This document shows, piece after piece, positions 24,144 to 31,804 of a stretch of 49,951 bases of DNA. Every line of letters begins with the position of its first letter. Position 1 is the stretch's first letter. The translations under genes and the position numbers were made by a program. The notes beneath the pieces are model-generated. The model was not told the DNA's origin, did not search any database, and was given only the letters and a program-made list of their open reading frames with translations. The stretch is from Devosia riboflavina (GTDB lineage: Bacteria; Pseudomonadota; Alphaproteobacteria; Rhizobiales; Devosiaceae): NCBI RefSeq assembly GCF_000743575.1, contig NZ_JQGC01000008.1, positions 1-49,951 of the forward strand. Direction: 5' to 3'.

Positions 24144-25082
24144 ATGCGTCATTCTCTTTCTCTTCTCGCTGCCCTCGCGGCGGGCTTGCTCACCGTGCCC
24201 GCAATGGCGACGGATTATCCGCTTGTTCTCGACAATTGCGGCTTTGCGCTCGATATCGCGGCGGCGCCACAGCGCGTTGTGGCGATCAAGTCGACGGCGG
24301 CGGAATTGCTGCTCTCGCTCGGGCTTGAGAAGCAATTGGTGGGGCTGGCCTTTTTGGATGGGCCGCTGCCCGAGGCTCTGGCCGGAGCGGCGGCGGGGAT
24401 TCCGGTGCTGTCGGAGAAGCTGCCATCGCAGGAAGTGGTGCTCGAGGTCGAGCCGGACTTTGTCTATGGCGGCTGGGAGAGCAATTTTGCGGCGGACGGC
24501 GCCGGCGAGCGGCCGACGCTGCAACAACTTGGCGTGGCGTCCTATGTGGCGCCGGCGGCTTGTCGGTCGGTAAAGCCGGCCAAGCTGGGCTTTGATCAGC
24601 TTTTCGGTGAAATCACTGAAATGGGCGCGATTTTTGACGTCGAGGACCGGGCGGCGACGCTTGTGGCCGAGCAGAAGGCTGCGCTGGACGGGGTTGTGGC
24701 CGATACGCGTGGACTGACGGCGGTGTGGTATTCCTCGGGCACCAAGGCGCCCTATGTGGGCGCGGGCAGCAATGCGCCGGCCATGATCATGGAAGCGCTG
24801 GGGCTCGAAAACATTTTTGCCCGGGTGGACGAGGGCTGGACTTCGGCGAGCTGGGAAGCGGTGGTCGATGCCAATCCCGATGTGATCGTGCTGGTCGACG
24901 CGGCCTGGAATTCGGCGGAGGCCAAGAAGAAGTTGCTGGCGGAAAATCCGATTACGTCGAAATTGGATGCGGTGGTCAATCAGCGGTACCTGATCATTCC
25001 GTTCCCGGCTTCCGAGGCGGGAATACGCAATGTGCCGGCGGTGGTGGATATGGCTGGGCAGTTGGCTGGGTTGAGTTTTTAG
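24144..25082 (+). CDS. Periplasmic binding protein of a putative F420-0 ABC importer
   Basis: A 312-residue protein with a signal peptide (MRHSLSLLAALAAGLLTVPA, cleavage after AMA near residue 22) and a class III (BtuF/FhuD-like) fold. VVAIKSTAAELLLSLGLEKQ and VVDANPDVIVLVDAAW are typical. Cys32 (DNCGF) and Cys140 (APAACRS) may form a disulfide. The immediate neighbours cofE (3 bases upstream) and fgd match the actinobacterial cassette in which this component (TIGR03868, from memory) was proposed to bind F420-0. A cobalamin or siderophore ligand is the main alternative. Confidence 0.75.
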   Translation: MRHSLSLLAALAAGLLTVPAMATDYPLVLDNCGFALDIAAAPQRVVAIKSTAAELLLSLGLEKQLVGLAFLDGPLPEALAGAAAGIPVLSEKLPSQEVVLEVEPDFVYGGWESNFAADGAGERPTLQQLGVASYVAPAACRSVKPAKLGFDQLFGEITEMGAIFDVEDRAATLVAEQKAALDGVVADTRGLTAVWYSSGTKAPYVGAGSNAPAMIMEALGLENIFARVDEGWTSASWEAVVDANPDVIVLVDAAWNSAEAKKKLLAENPITSKLDAVVNQRYLIIPFPASEAGIRNVPAVVDMAGQLAGLSF

Positions 25083-25117
25083 GGTCGGTGGGCCCGATGG
25101 CCTCAACTGTTCTCGAT

Positions 25118-25184
25118 GTCATTCCCGCGAAAGCGGGAACCCCTGTTCTGAAACGGAGGTCCCCGCTTTCGCGGGGATGACACC
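25118..25184. repeat. REP-like palindrome, GTCATTCCCGCGAAAGCGGG family
   Basis: GTCATTCCCGCGAAAGCGGG and CCCCGCTTTCGCGGGGATGAC are inverted. The element ends directly against the GTG start of the permease gene, and its last bases (GGGGA) are the only candidate ribosome site. Confidence 0.85.
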
Positions 25185-26213
25185 GTGCGAGGTAAAAAGC
25201 CCAGCGGAAGAGGGCTGCATTTCCTGGCACTGGTAGCCCTCTCCCTCCTGCTCATCGCCAGTGCGACCATTGCGGTTACCTTCGGGCCGGCGGATATCAG
25301 CCCGACCGAGGTGTGGACCACGATCCTGCACCATCTCGCGCTGGTGCCCGAAAGTCCGGTTTCGCGTCTGCGCGATGCGATCGTCTGGGACCTGCGGCTG
25401 CCGCGGGTGATCGCTGCCATGGGCGTTGGCGCTGGTCTGGCGCTGGCCGGGGCGGTGATGCAGGCGCTGACGCGCAATCCATTGGCTGATCCATATCTGC
25501 TCGGCCTTTCGTCGGGGGCGGCGTTGGGGGCGGTGACGTTGGTGGTGATGGGCTTTGCGCTGCTGGTGCCGGTGGGGGCGTTCATTGGCTCGCTGGCAGC
25601 TCTGGGGCTGGCGCTGCTGATCGCGCAACTGCTGGGTGGGGCGACGCCGGTGCGAGCGATCCTGGCCGGCATTTCCATTTCGGCCCTGGCTTCGGCCATG
25701 ACGTCCTTCATCATCTTCTGGTCGGCGACGGGGGATTCCTACCGTGAAATCCTCTCCTGGCTCATGGGGTCGTTGAGTGGGTCGGGATGGGTCGATGCGG
25801 GGCTGGCGATGAGTCTTCTCCTCTGTGCGCCGATCATGCTGGTTTCGGCGCGCGGGCTCGATGCCTTTGCCTTTGGCGATAAGTCGGCGGCGAGCCTGGG
25901 GGTGGATGTGGCGCGGCTGCGCTGGACGCTGCTCGGGGCCTCGGCGCTGCTGACCGGGGTCATGGTGGCCATTGGCGGCGCCATTGGTTTTGTCGGGCTC
26001 GTAGTGCCGCATGCGGTGCGGCTGGCAGTGGGGTCGCGGCATGGAAAACTCCTGCCGCTGTCCATGCTGGTGGGGGCCATTTTCATGCTCTGGGCCGACA
26101 CCATGGCGCGGACACTGTTCGATCCGCGGGAATTGCCGGTGGGCATTGTCACGGCCCTGGTCGGCGCGCCGGCCTTCCTTCTTATTCTCATGCGCTTCAG
26201 GCGGGTGACGTGA
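25185..26213 (+). CDS. FecCD-family permease of the putative F420-0 ABC importer
   Basis: A 342-residue permease with nine to ten transmembrane helices. BtuC/FecCD signatures: LRLPRVIAAMGVGAGLALAG, AVMQALTRNPLADPYLLGLSSGAALG and GFVGLVVPHAVRLAVG, the last being the coupling helix that contacts the ATPase. The only convincing start is a GTG directly after a REP-like repeat, so the original start region may have been replaced by the repeat. The stop overlaps the ATPase start by one base (TGATG). The substrate is inferred from the cofE/fgd neighbourhood. Confidence 0.8.
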   Translation: MRGKKPSGRGLHFLALVALSLLLIASATIAVTFGPADISPTEVWTTILHHLALVPESPVSRLRDAIVWDLRLPRVIAAMGVGAGLALAGAVMQALTRNPLADPYLLGLSSGAALGAVTLVVMGFALLVPVGAFIGSLAALGLALLIAQLLGGATPVRAILAGISISALASAMTSFIIFWSATGDSYREILSWLMGSLSGSGWVDAGLAMSLLLCAPIMLVSARGLDAFAFGDKSAASLGVDVARLRWTLLGASALLTGVMVAIGGAIGFVGLVVPHAVRLAVGSRHGKLLPLSMLVGAIFMLWADTMARTLFDPRELPVGIVTALVGAPAFLLILMRFRRVT

Positions 26214-26989
26214 TGGAGGGGCTCAGGGTCGGAGGTGTGAACATCCGGCGCGGCGGCAGGAACATCGTGGCCGGGGCGCAGTTTTCTGCGCCGGCGGGCA
26301 AGGTGACCGGGCTTGTGGGGCCGAATGGGGCGGGGAAGTCGACGCTGATCTCGGCCATTGTCGGGATCGAGCGGCCGGAGGCGGGCGAGCTGACATTCGA
26401 GGGAGCGAACCTTGTCGCCATGGGGCGACGGGAGCGCGCCGGCATCTGCGCCTATGTCGAGCAATCGGCCAGTACGGAGGAGCGGCTGAGCGTTGCCGAT
26501 GTCGTGGCGCTGGGGCGCATTCCGCATCTGCCGGCCTGGGCCGTGGGACTGGGCACGGATGACGAGACAGTCGTAGCCGAGGCGCTCGAAAAGGTCGGTA
26601 TGGCCCGCTTTGCGGGGCGGCAGTTCAGTACGCTGTCGGGTGGCGAGCAGCAGCGCGTGCATATTGCCCGGGCACTGGCGCAGGAGCCAAAGCTGCTGGT
26701 GCTCGATGAGCCGACGAGCCATCTCGATATTCGGGCGCAACTACAGGTGCTGCATCTCTTGGGCGGGTTGGCCAAGGCGGGTGGTACCGTGCTGCTGGCG
26801 CTGCATGATCTCAATCTGGCGCTGCGCTTTTGCGATTGGCTGGTGGTGCTCGATGCGGGGCAGGTGGTGGCCGAGGGGCGACCGGCCGAGGTTTTGCGGG
26901 AGGACCTCCTGGCGTCGGTGTACGGCGTGTATGCGCGCCTGATCGAGGGGCCGGGCGGGCCGGTCATCGCCTACGAGGGGACCGTTTGA
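26213..26989 (+). CDS. ATPase subunit of the putative F420-0 ABC importer
   Basis: A 258-residue FepC/BtuD-type ABC ATPase. It has Walker A GPNGAGKST, a Q-loop region CAYVEQSAS, signature LSGGEQQRVHIARAL, Walker B LLVLDEPTSHLD and switch His in LLALHDLNLAL. All catalytic elements are intact. It ends the binding protein-permease-ATPase cassette; a 101-base gap follows. Proposed to power import of F420-0 or a related compound because of cofE and fgd in the same run. A GTG three bases upstream is an alternative start. Confidence 0.83.
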   Translation: MEGLRVGGVNIRRGGRNIVAGAQFSAPAGKVTGLVGPNGAGKSTLISAIVGIERPEAGELTFEGANLVAMGRRERAGICAYVEQSASTEERLSVADVVALGRIPHLPAWAVGLGTDDETVVAEALEKVGMARFAGRQFSTLSGGEQQRVHIARALAQEPKLLVLDEPTSHLDIRAQLQVLHLLGGLAKAGGTVLLALHDLNLALRFCDWLVVLDAGQVVAEGRPAEVLREDLLASVYGVYARLIEGPGGPVIAYEGTV

Positions 26990-27090
26990 AAGTCCCGCTT
27001 TACCGGGCGTTCAGCATCCTGATGGAAGGCCGTCCCGCGTAACAAATCCGTAAGTGCGGCCCCAATAGGCTCTAATCCGTATTTTTCCGG

Positions 27091-29544
27091 ATGTGTGCTG
27101 TGTTTGCCGTACTCGATTTCTTTTTCCGCGGTCACGACCTCGGCTTCGTGGCGCTCGCTGCTCTAGTTTGTCTGCTTTCGGCCTATGCCTGCGTCAGCCT
27201 GTTGCGCCACGCGATGCGGATGGAGAAACGGGCGCGGCTCATCTGGACGACGGTTTCGGCCCTTTCGGTGGGGCTCGGCATCTGGTCGACGCATTTCGTC
27301 GCCATGCTGGCCTTCCGGCCCGGCTTTGCGCTGCAATATGACATTCTGCTCACCGGCGTTTCGCTGCTGCTGGCCATCGGCATTTGTGGCGCGGGCCTCG
27401 CTATGGCGATCCGGGCGACCGGGACGGCCGATCGGTTCCTCGGCGGCGCAGTGATCGGCGTCGGTATTTCCTCCATGCACTATGTCGGCATCGCGGCGCT
27501 GCTGCTCGATGGACAATTGCTCTGGAGCAATGGGCTTGTGGGCCTCTCGATCGCGGCTGGCATCGTGCTGTCGGGCCTGGCCGTGGTGACGGCCATGGGC
27601 CAGGGCAAAGCGCGGCTGTTTGGCGGGGCGGGTCTGCTGACACTGGCCATTTGCGCCATGCATTTCACCGCGATGGGCGCGGCGGACTTCAGCAATTGTC
27701 TGCCTCTGTCCGGCATTGGCGGCGAAATCGATGGCGGCGTGATGTCCGTTATCGTTGCTCTGATTACGCTCTTCATCCTGAGTGCGGCGCTGGGCAGTAT
27801 CGTGCTCGATGAAGCCGATCGCCGCCGGACCGAGCGCGAGGAATCGCGCCAGAAGGCCGATGCGGAGCGGATCGCCTCGGTGAGCCAGAAACTCGAACTG
27901 GCGTTGACCCATATGGGGCAGGGCCTAGCGCTGTTCTCGGCCGAGGGCCGGGTGATGCTCTACAATGATCGGCTGATCGAATTGCTTTCTCTGCCGGCCG
28001 GGATCGACCTTGAAGGCAGGACGCTGGAAGAGATCTGCGAGGCCGCCTCCAATCAGGTCGAGGTCGGGGACGATTCCATGCGAGCCGGCATTGCGACCGC
28101 GCTTGCCGAACAGCATCGGGGCCTCGCCGAGCGGGGCGGCCAGACGGTGCATAGTTTCGATGGGCAGCGGTTTTTGCGCGTGCAGCACAACCCGACCGGG
28201 GACGGCCGCTGGGTGACGCTGATGGAGGATATTTCCGACAGCAAGCGCAGCGAAGCAGCCATTGCCCATCTTGCGCAACACGACACGCTGACCGGGCTGC
28301 CCAATCGCGCCCGGTTTGATGATCTCTTTGAACGCGCGCTGGCCAAGGCCGACGAAGAGGGCGGGCAGATCGGCGTGATCGCCATGGACCTCGATCGGTT
28401 CAAGGAAATCAATGACAGCTATGGCCACGCGACCGGCGACCAGGTGTTGCGCGTGCTGGCTGAGCGGTTCACGGCTATGCTGAAGCCGGGCGAAGTGGTG
28501 GCGCGGCTCGGCGGCGACGAATTTGCGGCGCTAAAACCGTTTGTGAGTATCGATTCCCTGCGCGATTTCCTCAACCGCATCGAAGGCGTGCTGTTCGGCA
28601 CGGTCGACTATCAGGACGTGCAGGTGACGACGGGCGGCAGCATCGGTGTCGCCACCTATCCGCAGGACGGTGCGGAGCGCTCGAAACTGCTCAGCAATGC
28701 CGACCTTGCCATGTATCGGGCCAAGGCCGATTTCGAGGCTCGCATCTGCTACTATGAAAGCGGCATGGACGAGAGCGCGCGCGAGCGTCGCGCCATGGCC
28801 AAGGACCTTTGGGACGCCGTCGAGCATGGCGGGTTCGAGCTGGCCTATCAGGTGCAGAAATCGGTCGCGACGGACGAGATTACCGGTTTCGAGGTCTTGC
28901 TGCGCTGGAACCGGCCGGGGCATGGGCCCGTATCGCCGGCTGATTTCATCCCGCTGGCCGAGGAATGCGGCGCTATCAATGCTATCGGCGCCTGGGTCTT
29001 GCGCACGGCGTGCCAGGAGGCGGCCACCTGGCCCGACCCGCACAAGATCGCCGTCAATGTTTCGGCGCTGCAACTGGCTCAGGCCGACCTCGTCGATCTC
29101 GTGAAAATGGTGCTCTACCAGACCGGCCTCGCGCCGGAGCGGCTGGAGCTGGAAGTGACCGAAACCGCCATCATTTCGGACAAGAAGCGGGCGCTCAACA
29201 CGCTGCGCCAGGTCCGCGAAATGGGCGTCTCCGTTGCCATAGACGATTTTGGCACGGGCTATTCCTCGCTCGAAACCCTGCGCAGCTTCCCCTTTGACAA
29301 GATCAAGCTCGATCGGTCCTTCATGGCCGAGGTCGAGCATTCCGAGCAGTCCAAGGCCATTGTGCGCGCCATTCTGGCGCTTGGCCGCAGTCTTTCGGTG
29401 CCGGTGCTGGCCGAGGGCGTCGAAACGCCGGAACAGCTCGACGTGCTGCGGCTCGAAGGCTGCACCGAAGCGCAGGGTTTTCTGCTGGGGCGGCCGGGGC
29501 GGTTGGATTGGGATGAGGAAGAGGCGGAGCGTGTGAGCGCCTAG
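27091..29544 (+). CDS. MHYT-PAS-GGDEF-EAL cyclic-di-GMP signalling protein
   Basis: An 817-residue membrane protein. The MHYT sensor (about 15-235) has seven helices and three motif copies, STHFVAM, SSMHYVGI and CAMHFTAM, thought to bind copper and sense O2, CO or NO. A coiled linker (EADRRRTEREESRQKADAER) and a PAS-like domain (about 265-385) follow. The GGDEF domain (about 390-545) keeps RLGGDEFAAL, so cyclase activity is possible. The EAL domain (about 560-810) reads EVLLRW in place of EALLRW but retains EVTETA and DDFGTGYSS, so phosphodiesterase activity is also possible. Which activity dominates cannot be read. Monocistronic. Confidence 0.92.
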   Translation: MCAVFAVLDFFFRGHDLGFVALAALVCLLSAYACVSLLRHAMRMEKRARLIWTTVSALSVGLGIWSTHFVAMLAFRPGFALQYDILLTGVSLLLAIGICGAGLAMAIRATGTADRFLGGAVIGVGISSMHYVGIAALLLDGQLLWSNGLVGLSIAAGIVLSGLAVVTAMGQGKARLFGGAGLLTLAICAMHFTAMGAADFSNCLPLSGIGGEIDGGVMSVIVALITLFILSAALGSIVLDEADRRRTEREESRQKADAERIASVSQKLELALTHMGQGLALFSAEGRVMLYNDRLIELLSLPAGIDLEGRTLEEICEAASNQVEVGDDSMRAGIATALAEQHRGLAERGGQTVHSFDGQRFLRVQHNPTGDGRWVTLMEDISDSKRSEAAIAHLAQHDTLTGLPNRARFDDLFERALAKADEEGGQIGVIAMDLDRFKEINDSYGHATGDQVLRVLAERFTAMLKPGEVVARLGGDEFAALKPFVSIDSLRDFLNRIEGVLFGTVDYQDVQVTTGGSIGVATYPQDGAERSKLLSNADLAMYRAKADFEARICYYESGMDESARERRAMAKDLWDAVEHGGFELAYQVQKSVATDEITGFEVLLRWNRPGHGPVSPADFIPLAEECGAINAIGAWVLRTACQEAATWPDPHKIAVNVSALQLAQADLVDLVKMVLYQTGLAPERLELEVTETAIISDKKRALNTLRQVREMGVSVAIDDFGTGYSSLETLRSFPFDKIKLDRSFMAEVEHSEQSKAIVRAILALGRSLSVPVLAEGVETPEQLDVLRLEGCTEAQGFLLGRPGRLDWDEEEAERVSA

Positions 29545-29554
29545 ATATTTCGCT

Positions 29555-29655
29555 CCCCCAGATGGATTGCCGGGCTTGTCCCGGCAATCCATCTGGGGGA
29601 GGCCTGCCATCCGGCGGATGGCATGGACCACCGGAACGAGCCCGGTGGTGACGAC
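29555..29655. repeat. REP-like palindrome, GATTGCCGGGCTTGTCCCGG family
   Basis: CCCCCAGATGGATTGCCGGG and CCCGGCAATCCATCTGGGGG form a 45-base near-perfect hairpin. GCCTGCCATCC / GGATGGCATGG and a closing GAGCCCGGTGGTGACGAC follow. It shares its architecture with 213-303. Confidence 0.85.
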
Positions 29656-29688
29656 AGCGGGTGGGAGTTCAGCACACCGCAAAAACAC

Positions 29689-29713
29689 AAAGGGCGCCGC
29701 GAGGGCGCCCTTT
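29689..29713 (-). terminator. Intrinsic terminator of the sugar ABC operon (possibly bidirectional)
   Basis: Ten-base stem AAAGGGCGCC / GGCGCCCTTT with a five-base loop. On the minus strand it is followed by TTTGTGTTTTT. It lies 23 bases after the stop of the binding-protein gene. Confidence 0.85.
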
Positions 29714-29735
29714 GCTTTTGCGAATTCGGTTCGCC

Positions 29736-30686
29736 TTAGAACGGGCTGGACGGATCCAGGAATTCGGCAGCGTTGTCCTTGGTGATCAGGGTCGAGTCGA
29801 GGATGTAGCGGCCATCGACATGGATGCCACCGACGAGGTGCGACGTGGTCAGCTCGATGGCCGTGGCGATCATGGCCGGGCTGTAGGAGACGTCGACCGG
29901 GGTCAGCGCATCGCCATTGGCAACGGCCTGCAGGATCTGCTGCATGCCGGCGCCGCCGACGATGAACATTTCGCCTTCACGACCGGCCTGCTTGATCGCC
30001 TCAATGGCGCCGAGCGAGATGTCGTCGTCCTGGGTCCACACGGCCTTGATGTCCGGGAAGCGGGTCAGGAAGTCCTGCATGACCTTGAAGCCGTCATCGC
30101 GGTTCCAGTTGGCGAATTCGTCATCGAGAACCGTGATATTGGAGCCTTCGATGCCGGCCATGAAGCCATCGAAACGCTGCTGGTCGATCGGGATCGGCAG
30201 GCCGCGCAGGATGACGATATTGCCGCCATCGGGAAGCGATTCCTTGATATAGGCAGCGGCATTGGCGCCGAGGCCCGGATTGTCACCGGCAACGTAGAGA
30301 TCTTCGACGCCGTCGATCGAGAGCTGGCGGTCGACGACGGTGACGAACTTGCCGGCGTCCTTGACCTGCTTGATGGCCGAGGTCATAGCGTCCGGATCAC
30401 CCGGCAGGATGACGAGAGCGTCGATGCCGCGGGTCGAGACCATATCTTCGATGTCAGCGATCTGCTTGGGCGCATCAGGGGCCGAAGCGAAGACGAACTC
30501 GACATCTGGATAGGTGGTGGCGAGGCGGTCGATGGCCTGCTGGGCGAAGTAGTTGACGCCACCGGTCCAGCCATGGTCGGCCGCCGGCACGGAGACGCCG
30601 ATGGTCACCTTGTCCTGGGCGACGACTGCGCCCGTGAGGCTGCCGGCGATGACAGCCGAAGCCATGAGGGATTTCACCAGTTTCAT
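29736..30686 (-). CDS. Sugar ABC transporter substrate-binding protein (RbsB-like)
   Basis: A 316-residue periplasmic protein with a signal peptide (MKLVKSLMASAVIAGSLTGA, cleaved around VVA-QDK). It is a type I periplasmic fold (Peripla_BP_4): KVTIGVSVPAADHGWTGGVN, GIDALVILPGDPDAM, then GGNIVILRGLPIPIDQQRF and KAVWTQDDDISLGAIEAI. GGAGGA precedes ATG 30686; a longer frame upstream crosses a repeat and is rejected. Last gene of the rbsA-rbsC-rbsB-like operon, probably separately boosted because such binding proteins are needed in excess. The ligand, presumably a mono-saccharide or polyol, is unknown. Confidence 0.9.
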   Translation of the reverse strand: MKLVKSLMASAVIAGSLTGAVVAQDKVTIGVSVPAADHGWTGGVNYFAQQAIDRLATTYPDVEFVFASAPDAPKQIADIEDMVSTRGIDALVILPGDPDAMTSAIKQVKDAGKFVTVVDRQLSIDGVEDLYVAGDNPGLGANAAAYIKESLPDGGNIVILRGLPIPIDQQRFDGFMAGIEGSNITVLDDEFANWNRDDGFKVMQDFLTRFPDIKAVWTQDDDISLGAIEAIKQAGREGEMFIVGGAGMQQILQAVANGDALTPVDVSYSPAMIATAIELTTSHLVGGIHVDGRYILDSTLITKDNAAEFLDPSSPF

Positions 30687-30749
30687 TCTTGTAGTCCTCC
30701 CGAAATGCCCTTTATGGGCGAAGTAAACTCTTGTTTGGCTTTCCTGGTC

Positions 30750-30795
30750 GCGTTTTCGAACGGGAAAACCGGTGTCCACTTTTCCTGAAAACGCT
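30750..30795. repeat. Palindromic intergenic repeat, GGGAAAACCGGTGTCCACTT type
   Basis: GCGTTTTC and GAAAACGC flank GGGAAAACCGGTGTCCACTT. This element type recurs in many Hyphomicrobiales genomes. It sits between the permease and binding-protein genes, where processing or attenuation could set their expression ratio. Confidence 0.75.
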
Positions 30796-30799
30796 CAGG

Positions 30800-31804
30800 T
30801 TAGGCGTTCTTGCGGCCGCGTTGCAGCAGCACGGCGAGAATGATGATGACGCCCTGGAAGGCCCCATTGAGATAGGGGCTGATGAGGCTCTGAAGATTGA
30901 GGATATTGCCGATGAGGCCGAGGATGACGACACCGACGACCGTGCCCCAGATCCGGCCATAGCCGCCCTTGAGGGTGGTGCCGCCTATGATCACGCCGGC
31001 AATGGCTTCAAGTTCCCAGAGCACGCCCGTGGTGCTGGAGGCCGAGCCGAGGCGCGGCACATAGAGCAATACGGCGACGCCAACGAGTACGCCTTGCAGG
31101 ATGTAGGTCAGCAGCCGGACGTTATCGACATTGATCGAGGAATAGCGGGCGACCTGCTCGTTGGAGCCGATGGCGGCGCAATAGCGGCCGAAGGCGGTGT
31201 AGCGCATGACCACTTCGCCGCCGATGGCAACGAGGGCGAAGACGATGATCGGCCACGGCACGCCCAAAAGGCCGGCGTAATAGACCGGGCGATAGACGTC
31301 GGCGACCTGGAAATTGAGCGACAGAGTGCCGCCATCGGCGAGGAAGGTCACGAGCGAGCGGAAAATGCCCATGGTGCCGAGGGTGACGATGAAGGCTTCG
31401 ATGCGCCCCCGCGTGATCATGGTGCCGTTGAAGACGCCCGCGACGCCGCCGAGCAGGATGCCTGTCGCCATGCCGGCGATAACCACGCCCCAGCCGATGC
31501 CCATGGTGGGGATCAGCCAGTTCATCACCATGATCATGACGCCGGCAATGACCGCGGCCATGGAGCCGACGGAGAGATCGAGCCCGCCCGCGGTGATGAC
31601 GAAGGTGGCGCCGATGGCGATGATGCCGATGAAGGACGAACGTGCGAGGACGTTGGTCAGGTTGTTGTAGCTCAGGAAATTCTCGTTGAGCGAGATGCCG
31701 AGCAGGACCAGGAGGGCAAGCGCCAAAAGCGGCCCCACGGTCTTGAGGTCAAGGCGGAAACCGCGCTTGGGTTTTGCCGGAATATCAGGCGCTGATACGC
31801 TCAT
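30800..31804 (-). CDS. Sugar ABC transporter permease (RbsC-like)
   Basis: A 334-residue integral membrane protein of the BPD_transp_2 family with eight to ten helices. Landmarks: GATFVITAGGLDLSVGSMAA (the family signature), RIEAFIVTLGTMGIFRSL, GRYCAAIGSNEQVARYSSI (the EAA-like coupling loop) and IAGVIIGGTTLKGGYG. ATG 31804 lies inside the end of the ATPase gene (20-base overlap), showing translational coupling. A GTG nine bases upstream is an alternative start. Confidence 0.93.
   Translation of the reverse strand: MSVSAPDIPAKPKRGFRLDLKTVGPLLALALLVLLGISLNENFLSYNNLTNVLARSSFIGIIAIGATFVITAGGLDLSVGSMAAVIAGVMIMVMNWLIPTMGIGWGVVIAGMATGILLGGVAGVFNGTMITRGRIEAFIVTLGTMGIFRSLVTFLADGGTLSLNFQVADVYRPVYYAGLLGVPWPIIVFALVAIGGEVVMRYTAFGRYCAAIGSNEQVARYSSINVDNVRLLTYILQGVLVGVAVLLYVPRLGSASSTTGVLWELEAIAGVIIGGTTLKGGYGRIWGTVVGVVILGLIGNILNLQSLISPYLNGAFQGVIIILAVLLQRGRKNA

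Noticed and set aside
24144..26989. Cobalamin or siderophore importer as the first reading of the ABC genes
   Set aside because: Fold family fits, but no cobalamin riboswitch, TonB receptor or B12 gene is present, while cofE and fgd are directly attached. Kept as an alternative only.
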